Source: Dehalococcoidia bacterium
GTDB lineage: Bacteria > Chloroflexota > Dehalococcoidia > Lucifugimonadales > UBA1123
NCBI GenBank assembly: GCA_021295915.1
Contig: JAGWBK010000029.1
Coordinates: 1 to 43,696 of the forward strand
Direction of reading: 5' to 3'
Length of the DNA: 43,696 nucleotides
Both the position numbers and the translations under genes were made by a program. Positions 24,254 through 32,780 of the stretch are shown in pieces. Under the pieces are notes generated by a model. It was not told the DNA's origin. It worked only from the letters and a program-made list of their open reading frames with translations, and did no database searches. Positions within the stretch are counted from its first letter, which is position 1. Every line of letters begins with the position of its first letter.

Positions 24254-25351
24254 TTACTTCAGGCTGGAGACGTAGGCAACCAGGGCGGACAGTTCAGCTT
24301 CCGTCAACGTGTTGGCTGGGTCGATATATGGCGCACCTCGCCGGGCCATAATGTTGCCCGTCTTGGCCGCCTCGGGATCTTCAATCCAGGTCCTGAGGTT
24401 GCGCTGGAAAATAGCGTCGTTCACCTGGCCGTCTTCGCCAAGGTTGTCAAAGACACCGGCCGCGAGCTGCGATCGGCTGGCTACGTGTGTCAGGTTCGGG
24501 CCGTCGCGTCCGGGAGTACCCTTGGCGACAACCGAATCGGTCGCGTGGCAGCCGCTGCACCCGGCGCTTGCGCTCGAGAACAGTTTCCTGCCCTCCGATA
24601 TCAGCGGGTCCTGCGATTCAATCGCAGGCGATGCCTGGAATCTGAGCCATTCGTCGAATTCCTCGCGGGTTACTACGAACACCTTGAAACGCATGTTGGC
24701 ATGCTGCACGCCACAGAATTCAGCGCACTGGGCGTAGTACTCCCCCGTTCGGTCGGCCTTGATCCACATGGTGTTGTCATTTCCTGGCACCATATCGACT
24801 TTGCCGGCAATTTTGGGAATCCAAAAGCTGTGGATCACGTCGATGGAGTCCAGATTGACGTTCACGACCTCGTCCACAGGCATATAGAGGTCGTTGGCAA
24901 ATACGATCTCCTTCGTGGGATCGTCGGGATGAGGATATCGGAACTCGAACCACCACTGGTGGCCGATAGCCTCCACCGTCAACGCGTGCGGCTCAGGGGA
25001 GACCTGGTTATCAAAAATTGTGAAGACGGTCGGAATGGCTACGACGATGAGCAGGGCAGTCGGAGCGGCTGTCCAGGCGAACTCCAGAGTATGGTTGCCT
25101 TCGGTCTGCGTCGGCATTTCGTCCGCTCTTCGCCTGCGGAACTTTATGACTGAGTAGATGAGGGCGCCTTCAACCAGGATGAATACAACCGTGCCTGCTC
25201 CCAGAATGATCCAGAACAGGTTCAACTGCGACTGGGCGACTGGCCCCAGCGCATCGAAAGTGGACTGCGGATTGTTGGGCGTGCAACCGAACACGAGCGT
25301 CAGCAGGGCAATGCCGATCAGGATCCTACCGCGCTTTAACACTCTGGACAT
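24254..25351 (-). CDS. ctaC: Cytochrome c oxidase subunit II with fused cytochrome c domain
   Basis: A 365-residue protein. The leader ends in LVFGC, a likely lipobox. Two helices follow, then the cupredoxin domain with IHSFWIP and the CuA site CAEFCGVQHANM. A C-terminal cytochrome c domain has CSGCH as the heme c site and a later Met (NIMARRG) as possible axial ligand. This is the caa3-type layout, in which subunit II carries its own cytochrome c. The longest frame starts at a GTG (25405) lying at the predicted transcription start; ATG 25351 gives a proper lipoprotein leader and is preferred. Confidence 0.95.
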   Translation of the reverse strand: MSRVLKRGRILIGIALLTLVFGCTPNNPQSTFDALGPVAQSQLNLFWIILGAGTVVFILVEGALIYSVIKFRRRRADEMPTQTEGNHTLEFAWTAAPTALLIVVAIPTVFTIFDNQVSPEPHALTVEAIGHQWWFEFRYPHPDDPTKEIVFANDLYMPVDEVVNVNLDSIDVIHSFWIPKIAGKVDMVPGNDNTMWIKADRTGEYYAQCAEFCGVQHANMRFKVFVVTREEFDEWLRFQASPAIESQDPLISEGRKLFSSASAGCSGCHATDSVVAKGTPGRDGPNLTHVASRSQLAAGVFDNLGEDGQVNDAIFQRNLRTWIEDPEAAKTGNIMARRGAPYIDPANTLTEAELSALVAYVSSLK

Positions 25352-25414
25352 ATTCCGGGTATCCCTCTGACTGGTGTCTGTTTTCTCAGAAATGGCTTGT
25401 GACACCGATTGTAA

Positions 25415-25443
25415 AATCTATCAAAGCACCCTATGGCAGTCAA
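25415..25443 (-). promoter_or_regulatory. Sigma70-type promoter of the ctaC-D-E-F oxidase operon
   Basis: TTGACT (25443-25438) and TAGATT (25420-25415) on the minus strand, 17 bases apart. The start near 25408 gives a leader of about 57 bases to the ctaC ATG at 25351 and argues against the GTG at 25405. Confidence 0.68.
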
Positions 25444-25448
25444 GGATT

Positions 25449-25476
25449 TCAGGCAAGGGTTGAACGCCCTTCCTGA
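25449..25476 (-). terminator. Possible terminator hairpin after ctaB
   Basis: TCAGG-AAGGG pairs with CCCTT-CCTGA around a one-base bulge and a seven-base loop, in the gap between ctaB and the ctaC promoter. The U-run after it is poor, so termination may be partial. Confidence 0.4.
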
Positions 25477-25553
25477 CTCCGTTTACTGAAGCGTGTTCAG
25501 ACTCGTTTCTAGCTACCATAACCGGTGCCTTATACATTCTTTCGAACTCTCCA

Positions 25554-26450
25554 TCACACGGCCACCACGCTGTCGACCATCATGATGACGAACAGCAATG
25601 CGAGGTAGGCAAGCGAGTAGAGATAAGTGGACTTGGCTCCTTCGATCCCTGGCCTGCGCATCAGCCTGTAGGCTGAGTAGATGAAACCTGCTCCCAGGGT
25701 CAGCGAACCCGCGAAGTATACCCATCCAACCGCCTGGGTGGTGAAGAACATTGAGGTGAGCGCAACTAACAGGACTGTGTACAGCAGGATGGACCTTTTA
25801 GTCTCACTGACTCCGGCGACTACAGGCAGCATGGGAACCCCGGCCTGCGAGTAGTCGTCCTTGATAATCAGCGACAGCGCCCAGAAGTGCGGCGGGGTCC
25901 AGAAGAACACGATTGCAAACATGTACAGCGCCGGCAGATCCAGGCTGCCTGTGACTGCGACCCATCCAACCATCGGAGGGATAGCACCTGCCGCGCCCCC
26001 GATGACGATGTTCTGCGGAGTGCTCCTCTTCAGGGTCATGGTGTATACAAACACGTAGAAGAGCGTTGCTGAAAGCGTAAGTACAGCGCTGAGCGGATTC
26101 GCGAGCAATGCCAGGATCGCGAATGCAACTACGTTCAGTCCTATGCCGAACCACATCGCGTTGACTGGTGGGATGGTGCCGCTCGCGACCGGGCGGGTCG
26201 CGGTCCGGGTCATTAGCTGGTCTATATCTCGGTCGAGGAAGTGATTGAGAGCGTTTGCTCCTCCGGCAGCGAGCGCGCCGCCTGCCAGGACGACGACCGT
26301 CAGCAGGGGATCGGGAGCTCCTTTGGAAGCAACGAACATCCCGCCCAGAGCCGTGAAGACCAGGAGGGATATGATCCTGGGCTTCGTGAGCGTCACGTAG
26401 GCCCGCAGTATTGACTGCGATCTCCTGACTGTTACTGCCATGGTTGCCAT
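25554..26450 (-). CDS. ctaB: Protoheme IX farnesyltransferase (heme O synthase)
   Basis: A 298-residue UbiA-type prenyltransferase with about nine helices. The Asp-rich site NHFLDRDIDQLMTRT (near residue 66) and the second loop DYSQAGVPMLPVV match heme O synthase. It attaches the farnesyl tail to heme B at the membrane and feeds the adjacent CtaA. Thirteen bases separate it from ctaA, so the two form one unit. Confidence 0.95.
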   Translation of the reverse strand: MATMAVTVRRSQSILRAYVTLTKPRIISLLVFTALGGMFVASKGAPDPLLTVVVLAGGALAAGGANALNHFLDRDIDQLMTRTATRPVASGTIPPVNAMWFGIGLNVVAFAILALLANPLSAVLTLSATLFYVFVYTMTLKRSTPQNIVIGGAAGAIPPMVGWVAVTGSLDLPALYMFAIVFFWTPPHFWALSLIIKDDYSQAGVPMLPVVAGVSETKRSILLYTVLLVALTSMFFTTQAVGWVYFAGSLTLGAGFIYSAYRLMRRPGIEGAKSTYLYSLAYLALLFVIMMVDSVVAV

Positions 26451-26463
26451 TGAGTATTCTCGA

Positions 26464-27417
26464 CTAGGCTTGCTGGAACCGCAGCGCTGTGGCTGCAGTA
26501 ACCGTCTTCTGCTGAGGCAGGTAGATAAGCCCGACCATAGTCACCAGTGCCGCCCAGACAAGCGTTGCGACGCTCAGGTGGACGGCCTTGAAGTCCGCTC
26601 CGAACTTCGTCCATATCACTGCTGCGCCGACAATTATCTGTATCGCAAATACCAGAATGACAGCCAGTGCCGCGAGCCGCGCGGGAGGGTTGTCCTGGAA
26701 ATTACGTATCACGTGCCACGCCGCGGCCAGAACGATAAGCCCGACCAGGGCGGCGATGTAGCGGTGCCCCATGTGTATCAAATAGGCCGCCGCATCTGAC
26801 GGCCAGAAGCTGCCTCTGCAGAGGGGCCAAGTAGCGCATGATGTCCCGGCCCCGTAGCCGACCATGTACGATCCCGACAGAATAAGCATGAATGCGCCAA
26901 CTATTGCCGCGATTACCAGATTCCGGGTAGTCGCGCCGGGCTTTGCCACAGCGGACTCGTTTTCGGCACGGCTGACGCTCCATCCCCCTATCGCGGCGAC
27001 AATCAGGGAAGCTAGGAGCATCTCGGCTATTCCGAGGTGAAACAGCACCACCCACCATTCAAGCTCGGTGAGCACGGTGACACCGCCCAATATGGCAGCG
27101 ACGACCACCAGCACGAGTGCCGCGATCGAACTGCCGATGACAACCCGGTTTTCGCGGAATTGCAGCCATGCCAGAACTGCTGTACCCAATACGAACAGAC
27201 TGAGAACAGATGCTGACAATCGATGACTGTACTCGATCATGGTGGGCACGCTGAATGGGGGAATGATCTGACCATAGCAAAGAGGCCAATCGGGACAACC
27301 CAGACCAGAGTTTGTGACCCTCACCACTCCTCCCAGGGTGACCTGTCCAAACGCCGCTACCACCGCGGCAACCACCACTACGCGGAAGATGATCTGTGCC
27401 CTCTCGCTCGACATCAT
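26464..27417 (-). CDS. ctaA: Heme A synthase (COX15/CtaA family)
   Basis: A 317-residue protein with eight helices. The first extracytoplasmic loop has RVTNSGLGCPDWPLCYG with the Cys pair of Bacillus-type CtaA, and a second Cys pair occurs in SCATWPLCRG. The heme-ligand His residues appear in EYSHRLSA, GHRYIAALVG and VHLSVATLVW. It oxidises heme O to heme A for the aa3 oxidase encoded downstream. The start MMSSERAQ lacks a strong ribosome site. Confidence 0.94.
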   Translation of the reverse strand: MMSSERAQIIFRVVVVAAVVAAFGQVTLGGVVRVTNSGLGCPDWPLCYGQIIPPFSVPTMIEYSHRLSASVLSLFVLGTAVLAWLQFRENRVVIGSSIAALVLVVVAAILGGVTVLTELEWWVVLFHLGIAEMLLASLIVAAIGGWSVSRAENESAVAKPGATTRNLVIAAIVGAFMLILSGSYMVGYGAGTSCATWPLCRGSFWPSDAAAYLIHMGHRYIAALVGLIVLAAAWHVIRNFQDNPPARLAALAVILVFAIQIIVGAAVIWTKFGADFKAVHLSVATLVWAALVTMVGLIYLPQQKTVTAATALRFQQA

Positions 27418-27493
27418 CGTCTCTAGCGGCCTGCGACAGGGCTACTGGGGGTGGCGGCAGAAGGTGCCGAATGTGCAATATTTCACGAACGAA

Positions 27494-27522
27494 ATGGTAG
27501 CACAGGCTATTACTAGCGTCAA
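27494..27522 (-). promoter_or_regulatory. Probable promoter of ctaA-ctaB
   Basis: TTGACG (27522-27517) and TACCAT (27499-27494) on the minus strand with a 17-base spacer, about 75 bases ahead of the ctaA start. It is back-to-back with the tRNA-Lys promoter. Confidence 0.5.
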
Positions 27523-27565
27523 TCCAATAGTCAGTGCAGAATACATGCACCTGACAGGGCTTTTC

Positions 27566-27595
27566 TTGACTGCTATCGACAGTCGTAACTAGAAT
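27566..27595 (+). promoter_or_regulatory. Promoter of tRNA-Lys
   Basis: TTGACT (27566-27571) and TAGAAT (27590-27595) with an 18-base spacer; transcription would begin about 40 bases before the tRNA. Confidence 0.65.
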
Positions 27596-27640
27596 TAGCC
27601 AGCCTGACCGACGACCGGTTCTGGCTTACCTAAAGACTCT

Positions 27641-27714
<74 letters not shown>

Positions 27715-27734
27715 TGGAGCGTCTCACTAATCGT

Positions 27735-27754
27735 ACAGGAAGCTTCCTTCCTGT
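27735..27754 (+). terminator. Hairpin terminator after tRNA-Lys
   Basis: A perfect 8-base-pair stem (ACAGGAAG / CTTCCTGT) with a four-base CTTC loop lies 20 bases after the tRNA, followed by TCTGAT. The U-run is short, so it may serve mainly as a processing or weak termination signal. Confidence 0.5.
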
Positions 27755-27852
27755 TCTGATACACTCCGGCGAACGCTCTGAAGGTTGCAACTCCGTCATC
27801 GGGGAGTTCAACCGAGGGTCCACTTCTGTGCATCTGACATGCGGGGGATAGC

Positions 27853-28920
27853 ATGTTCGACCACCTGGAAATCAGGAACTTCAAGTCCGTCGAGCACGTT
27901 GATCTGAACTGTCGGAGAGTCAACGTACTCATCGGAAAGCCGAACACGGGCAAGTCCAATATCCTGGAATCGCTCGGGCTGATCTCCTATGTGGGCCACT
28001 CCAGTCGAGGAGGCAGCCTGGATTCTTTTGTCAGATGTGATGACCTCAGCAATCTCTTTCACGGCGGTCTTCTCGGACGGTCTATCGAGATCGCTCTCCA
28101 TAGGTCACGTCTCCTTGGGGGAGAGCTTCGAATTCAGGAGCGAGTCGGACTGGTCCTCGGGTATGTCAACGGCAGGTTCAAGGGTGGCGTTGGCGAGGAG
28201 GGCCTGATACGTGAGCGCGGTACTGAACCGATTCGCACACCGGTCGAACCCAATGCGTACGCAATCATGGGCAACGGCCTGACTCTATCTGTCAGCCAGG
28301 GCGCAGATGCCCTTGGGATTGTCCCCACCTGCAAGTTCTACAGGTTTGCACCCCTGTTCACCTTCCCGGTCAAGGCCGGCGGATTCCTGTCACCTCCCTC
28401 AGGAGCCAATGTTCTGTCCCTGCTGCTCAGAGACAGTGACCTGGCTAATGAAGTGAATGCCCTATTCTCGGATAACGGCCTTAAGCTAGGCCTGAATGCT
28501 GAGGAGAACAGAATCGAGGTACTGACGGAGTATGGGAACTCCAGTTTCTCTCATCCCTACCATCTGACTTCGGAGCACCTGCAGAGGCTGGCGTTCCACA
28601 TTGCCGCACTGAGAACGAATTCGGACTCGCTTGTCGTTCTGGAGGACCCCGAATGTTATCCGTATTCCAGCCAGTCACAGGACTTGGCAGAAAGCATTGC
28701 CCTCGACGACCGCGGTAATCAGTACTTTGTGTCGACACACAGTCCACAATTCCTGAAGTCATTGGTGGAGAAGACTTCTCCAGGGGACATCGCAGTGTTC
28801 ATGACGAACTGCTATGACTACAGGACAAGGGTTACACAGGTCCCTCAGCATGACCTTGCAGTACTGACTCACGGAACCGATCTGCTGTCCAGCTTTGGGG
28901 CACTGCTCGAGACCGCATGA
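27853..28920 (+). CDS. AAA family ATPase, ABC/SMC-like (AAA_21/OLD-type ATPase domain only)
   Basis: A 355-residue soluble ATPase. It opens with LEIRNFKSV and has Walker A GKPNTGKS (residues 28-35), Walker B LVVLEDPE (Glu 264, Asp 265) and the switch His in VSTHSPQF (His 296). This is the RecF/SMC-like arrangement of AAA_15/AAA_21 proteins and of the OLD and Septu ATPases. No TOPRIM nuclease or other effector domain follows. GGGGGA lies before the ATG. It stands alone between tRNA-Lys and an LLM oxidoreductase, with no partner nuclease gene. It may be a solitary predicted ATPase of unknown role or the remnant of a defence pair. Confidence 0.85.
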   Translation: MFDHLEIRNFKSVEHVDLNCRRVNVLIGKPNTGKSNILESLGLISYVGHSSRGGSLDSFVRCDDLSNLFHGGLLGRSIEIALHRSRLLGGELRIQERVGLVLGYVNGRFKGGVGEEGLIRERGTEPIRTPVEPNAYAIMGNGLTLSVSQGADALGIVPTCKFYRFAPLFTFPVKAGGFLSPPSGANVLSLLLRDSDLANEVNALFSDNGLKLGLNAEENRIEVLTEYGNSSFSHPYHLTSEHLQRLAFHIAALRTNSDSLVVLEDPECYPYSSQSQDLAESIALDDRGNQYFVSTHSPQFLKSLVEKTSPGDIAVFMTNCYDYRTRVTQVPQHDLAVLTHGTDLLSSFGALLETA

Positions 28921-29073
28921 CATCCTGCAGGGCTGGTGCTGAATTCCATTGCTCATCTGGACGAGTTGATACGTAGCAGTCCGGTCTCTGGTATGGCAAC
29001 AGGACTCGGCGTCATTGGTTGCGGGAATGTCGAATTAAGAGCCTCGTAAGCGCGCGAGTTAGGAAGGTCACAT

Positions 29074-30000
29074 ATGCGATACGGATTTGCACTCCCGAAG
29101 AGCACCGACGGCGATGAGCTGGTCAAATTCGCCAAGGCCGTAGAAGACCTCGGGTTCGAGTCGGTCTGGGTGGGTGACCACATTGTCCTACCCGTAGATG
29201 AGACAGACCAGTACCCATACACTCCGGATGGGCGTTTCGTTTCCAGACCCAACGACCCACAGCTCGACGCTTTCATAATCCTGAGTTACATCGCATCTTC
29301 CACCTCGACGATTGACATCGGAACAACCGTGGCGATCGTCCCCTATCGCAACCCGATACTCCAGGCAAAGATGTACGCGACGCTCGACGTGCTAACCGGC
29401 GGACGGGCAGTGTGCGGCGTTGGAGTCGGATGGCTGGAGAAGGAGTTCGACGTTCTCGGCGCCTCATATCCGGATCGAGGGCCGGTTACGGACGAGTATC
29501 TACAGATCTTCAGGACTCTCTGGACCGAGCAGGAGCCAGAGTTCCACGGTGAGCACTACGACTTCGACGGCATCTACTTCGCTCCCAAACCCGTGCGAGA
29601 CGGCCACATTCCGATCTGGGTTGGCGGGCATACTCGCAGAGCAGTCAGGCGGACCGTCAAATATGGCGATGCCTGGCACCCGACCCGGCAGACCCCCGAG
29701 TTTGTCGCCCGCCACCTTCCCTATATGCGCGAGTACTCCGAGTCGATTGGAAGGGACCCATCGGAGATAACAATGTCTCTGAAGAGGACACTCCACTTCA
29801 CTGACCTAGGGATCGACGAAGGGCCTGCCAACCGCTCCAACGGAGCGCTCATTGCGTCCACCGGCGAGGTCATCGAAGATGTCGGCGCCTGCAGGGAGAT
29901 TGGTATAGATCAGTTGACGTTCGACTTCCGTACTCCCGACATCGATGACTGCATACGCACGATGGAGCACTTCGCCACGAGGGTGGCTCCAGCGGTGTGA
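29074..30000 (+). CDS. LLM class flavin- or F420-dependent oxidoreductase (luciferase-like)
   Basis: A 308-residue TIM-barrel protein of the bacterial luciferase-like superfamily. FESVWVGDHIVLP, IDIGTTVAIVPYRNP, VCGVGVGWLEKEFDVLG and IPIWVGGHTRRAVRR match the TIGR03619-type F420-dependent group. The exact cofactor (F420 or FMN) and substrate cannot be decided from the sequence. AGGAAGG precedes the ATG. Its stop overlaps the start of the prenyl-synthase gene (TGATG), so the two are co-translated and may act in one pathway. Chloroflexota of the SAR202 type are known for many paralogues of this family. Confidence 0.9.
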   Translation: MRYGFALPKSTDGDELVKFAKAVEDLGFESVWVGDHIVLPVDETDQYPYTPDGRFVSRPNDPQLDAFIILSYIASSTSTIDIGTTVAIVPYRNPILQAKMYATLDVLTGGRAVCGVGVGWLEKEFDVLGASYPDRGPVTDEYLQIFRTLWTEQEPEFHGEHYDFDGIYFAPKPVRDGHIPIWVGGHTRRAVRRTVKYGDAWHPTRQTPEFVARHLPYMREYSESIGRDPSEITMSLKRTLHFTDLGIDEGPANRSNGALIASTGEVIEDVGACREIGIDQLTFDFRTPDIDDCIRTMEHFATRVAPAV

Positions 30001-31094
30001 TGTCGGCCGACGAGGAGCAGGAACCCCTCCCGAAGAGCGAATTCAGGACCGCTTCCGAACCGCTGGAGCTTCTGCCGCTTCTCAAGCGCGTGTCGAGAGC
30101 GTTCTACCTGTCGATCCGGGTGCTCCCAAGCACCCTCAGGGAGCCAGTTGGGCTCGCCTATCTGCTTGCCAGGGCGGCCGATACTATTACGGACACCGAG
30201 GCGTTGTCGCCGGAAGAGCGTCTCGGCGGTCTGCTGGCGTTTCGGGAAGTCGTTAGGTCCCGCCGAACAGATGGTGGCCGGCTGGATAACCTGGTCTCGT
30301 TGTCAGAGCATCAGCTTGCCGCAGCGGAATACCACCTGCTGGAATCAATTCCAAGTGCGATCGGTATGCTCTCCAATCTAAACGAGAACGACAGGTATCT
30401 CGTAACCAACATTGTGACCAGGCTTACGAACGGAATGGAGTTCGACCTGACCCGATTCCCGCCTGACGCTTCTGGACAGATGCGTTCACTGGAGAGTCGC
30501 AGCGAGCTGGACAGTTACACATACCTTGTCGCCGGGTGTGTTGGAGAATTCTGGACCCGAATCACGGTGACCCATACGGAGGCCCTTCGGAGTTGGGACC
30601 TGGAAGAGATGTCTGCGATCGGAGTGAGGTTCGGACAGGCCCTGCAGATGACGAACGTGCTTCGAGACTTGGCGGCGGACCTGCATTCAGGGCGATGCTA
30701 TCTGCCAAGCGAGTGGCTGAGCGAGATTGGGCTTACTCCCCAGGACTTGACAGACCCGCGGATCGGCCTGGCTGCCAGGCCCGTCCTGGCGCGTGGCATT
30801 GAAGTTGCGCTCGACCACTTCTCGGAGGCCGAACGCTATTTGGTCGCCATTCCTCAATCGTGCGTCCGTCTTCGTCTCTCTGCGATATGGCCTTTGCTGA
30901 TGGGACTGGCGACGCTCGAACGAGTCGTCCGAAGTCAATACTGGTTGAATCCGCGCGTCCGTCTAAAGGTGTCCAGATTGTGGGTCCTACGTATGATGGC
31001 CGCTTCGCTATTAGTAGTGCACTCTGACAGACTAGTGTCAATGTGGATACGGCGTCTTACGCGGCGTGTGCGACTTGAGGTCAACAGACCTTAG
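30000..31094 (+). CDS. Squalene/phytoene synthase family protein
   Basis: A 364-residue class I head-to-head prenyl synthase. The first Asp motif is DTITD (residues 61-65, in LARAADTITD) and the second is NVLRDLAAD (residues 219-227); both bind the Mg-diphosphates. NGMEFDLTRFP near residue 142 resembles the squalene-synthase side of the family. No desaturase or cyclase gene is nearby, so squalene (for hopanoids or sterol-like lipids) versus phytoene as product is open. There is no C-terminal membrane anchor. ATG at 30000 overlaps the LLM stop by one base; a GTG three bases earlier is an alternative. Confidence 0.88.
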   Translation: MSADEEQEPLPKSEFRTASEPLELLPLLKRVSRAFYLSIRVLPSTLREPVGLAYLLARAADTITDTEALSPEERLGGLLAFREVVRSRRTDGGRLDNLVSLSEHQLAAAEYHLLESIPSAIGMLSNLNENDRYLVTNIVTRLTNGMEFDLTRFPPDASGQMRSLESRSELDSYTYLVAGCVGEFWTRITVTHTEALRSWDLEEMSAIGVRFGQALQMTNVLRDLAADLHSGRCYLPSEWLSEIGLTPQDLTDPRIGLAARPVLARGIEVALDHFSEAERYLVAIPQSCVRLRLSAIWPLLMGLATLERVVRSQYWLNPRVRLKVSRLWVLRMMAASLLVVHSDRLVSMWIRRLTRRVRLEVNRP

Positions 31095-31188
31095 TCGGTG
31101 ACGGGTCTGGTCCGGTTGACCGATGTCAGGCCCGCCAATAGAATTGGCCCGAATTTCCGCCACCCAGCCCAGTTTGGAGCACCCCTCA

Positions 31189-32277
31189 ATGAAGATCACA
31201 GGATTTGAAACGGGAGTCGTTGCACTTCCGAGAACTGTAGGACCTCTATCCTCAGGCCCCGGCAGCGTTGCTGCCAGCTTTGTCACGCTCAAGCTAAGAA
31301 CCGATGACGGCATCGAGGGTATCGGCTATGCCGGATTCGCCTCAGACGTAATGCTGAAGGCCCTGAAGCAGTCCATGGACAGCCTGTCCGAACAGACGAT
31401 CGGCTCAGACCCGATGATGGTGGAGCAGATCAATGCCCACCTCATGGCGCTCGGTGGAAGCGGCTCTCCTGCCGGGCTGGTGACGAGGTCGGTATCGGCC
31501 ATCGACGTCGCGCTCTGGGACATTCGCGGCAAGGCTCTCGGTCAGCCAATCTACAGGCTGCTGGGAGGATTTGCCGACCGCGTTCCTACGTATGCGAGCG
31601 GACATCTCTGGAGGACCTACGACCTTGACATGCTTGCCAGGACAGGCCCTGACCTCGTTGAACAGGGCTTCAAGGCCATGAAGTTCAGGATGGGCGGCGA
31701 GGACACCGACGCCAAGGAGATAGAGCGCATGAGGGTGATGCGCTCCGCGATTGGCGACGAGGTCGACCTCATGGTGGACATCAACCAGGGGTGGGACATC
31801 AACACGACGATGCGTATCGGACGCCTCATGGCGGACTTCGGTCTGTTCTGGCTCGAAGACCCGATACAGCACCAGGACTATGAAGGCTACGCGCGTATCG
31901 CCGACGCGCTCGACACGCCGATCGCGACCGGCGAGTACCACTACGGCACGATTCCGTTCAGGCACATGCTCGAGCACAGGTCGCTGGACATCGTGATGGT
32001 CGATCTGCTCAGGGTAGGGGGACTCACCGGATTCATGAAGGTCGCCCACATGGCGGAGATCTTCAATCTGCCGGTGGTCAGCCACCTCGCCACCGAAGTG
32101 CTTGTACACGCGGTAGCAGCGGCGCCCAATGGTCTCACCGTAGAGCACATGCCCTGGACGTTCGACATGTTCACCAAGGAGCCGAAGGTCGAAGACGGGC
32201 AGATCGTGCTGCCACAGGCACCGGGCCTCGGGGTAGAATTCGACGAAGAGAAGCTTGCGATGTACGCGGTGGACTAG
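31189..32277 (+). CDS. Mandelate racemase/muconate lactonizing enzyme family protein (enolase superfamily)
   Basis: A 362-residue enzyme with the N-terminal capping domain (MKITGFETGVVALPR) and a TIM barrel. Metal ligands appear in LMVDINQGW (Asp), WLEDPI (Glu) and ATGEYHYG (Glu). AMKFRMG gives the catalytic Lys/Arg strand and VSHLATEV the His. This fits an acid-sugar dehydratase of the MR subgroup, such as a galactarate/glucarate- or gluconate-type enzyme; substrate is not assignable. A longer frame from 31123 exists, but ATG 31189 has GGAG at a good distance and a normal N-terminus. It is convergent with the FKBP gene, overlapping by four bases. Confidence 0.9.
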   Translation: MKITGFETGVVALPRTVGPLSSGPGSVAASFVTLKLRTDDGIEGIGYAGFASDVMLKALKQSMDSLSEQTIGSDPMMVEQINAHLMALGGSGSPAGLVTRSVSAIDVALWDIRGKALGQPIYRLLGGFADRVPTYASGHLWRTYDLDMLARTGPDLVEQGFKAMKFRMGGEDTDAKEIERMRVMRSAIGDEVDLMVDINQGWDINTTMRIGRLMADFGLFWLEDPIQHQDYEGYARIADALDTPIATGEYHYGTIPFRHMLEHRSLDIVMVDLLRVGGLTGFMKVAHMAEIFNLPVVSHLATEVLVHAVAAAPNGLTVEHMPWTFDMFTKEPKVEDGQIVLPQAPGLGVEFDEEKLAMYAVD

Positions 32278-32765
32278 GTCCCGCCGGTGCTCCAGGGCAG
32301 TTCGACCTCGTCAGCGCCACCGTCCTCGACGATTTCCACCAGTTCCAGGTCGAACGTGAGGTCGCGCCCGGCCAGCGGGTGATTGGCGTCCAGTATCGCC
32401 CGGCCATCGACTATGTCGATTACCACGAACCGTAGCTGCTGGCCTTCAGCGTCCTGACCTACGAGAGTGACGCCCAATTCGACTCCTGGGGGAAGCGCTG
32501 AAATGTCCTCTTCCAGCATCATGTCCTGGTTGTGGGGTCCGTACGCCTGGCTTGCGGGAATCGTGACCGTCTTCTTTTCACCAGGGGTCATGCCGAGCAC
32601 GGCGCTTTCGAATCCAGCCACTACCTGCCTCGCCCCGAGCACGAACTCCAGCGGCTCGCCCCGTTCGTTGGATGAGTCGAACTGCTGCCCTTCGGTCGTG
32701 CCGACGTAGTGGACGCGTACCTCGTCTCCGATTTTAGCTGTCTGGTTCGTTTCGCTTTCGGTCAT
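32274..32765 (-). CDS. FKBP-type peptidyl-prolyl isomerase, SlyD-like
   Basis: A 163-residue SlyD/FkpA-like isomerase: VRVHYVGTTEGQQFDSS at the start, PLEFVLGARQVVAGFE in the FKBP core, an insert-in-flap domain, and DANHPLAGRDLTFDLELVEI at the end. It lacks the His/Cys-rich nickel-binding tail of E. coli SlyD. It speeds proline isomerisation and acts as a chaperone in the cytoplasm. It follows the isocitrate-lyase-like gene by 15 bases on the same strand. Confidence 0.93.
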   Translation of the reverse strand: MTESETNQTAKIGDEVRVHYVGTTEGQQFDSSNERGEPLEFVLGARQVVAGFESAVLGMTPGEKKTVTIPASQAYGPHNQDMMLEEDISALPPGVELGVTLVGQDAEGQQLRFVVIDIVDGRAILDANHPLAGRDLTFDLELVEIVEDGGADEVELPWSTGGT

Positions 32766-32780
32766 CGTGTCCTGGCCTGC

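Noticed and set aside
28921-29073. A possible promoter or small gene between the AAA ATPase and the LLM gene
   Set aside because: Only poor -35/-10 matches with wrong spacing were found, and no frame with a ribosome site other than that of the LLM gene.
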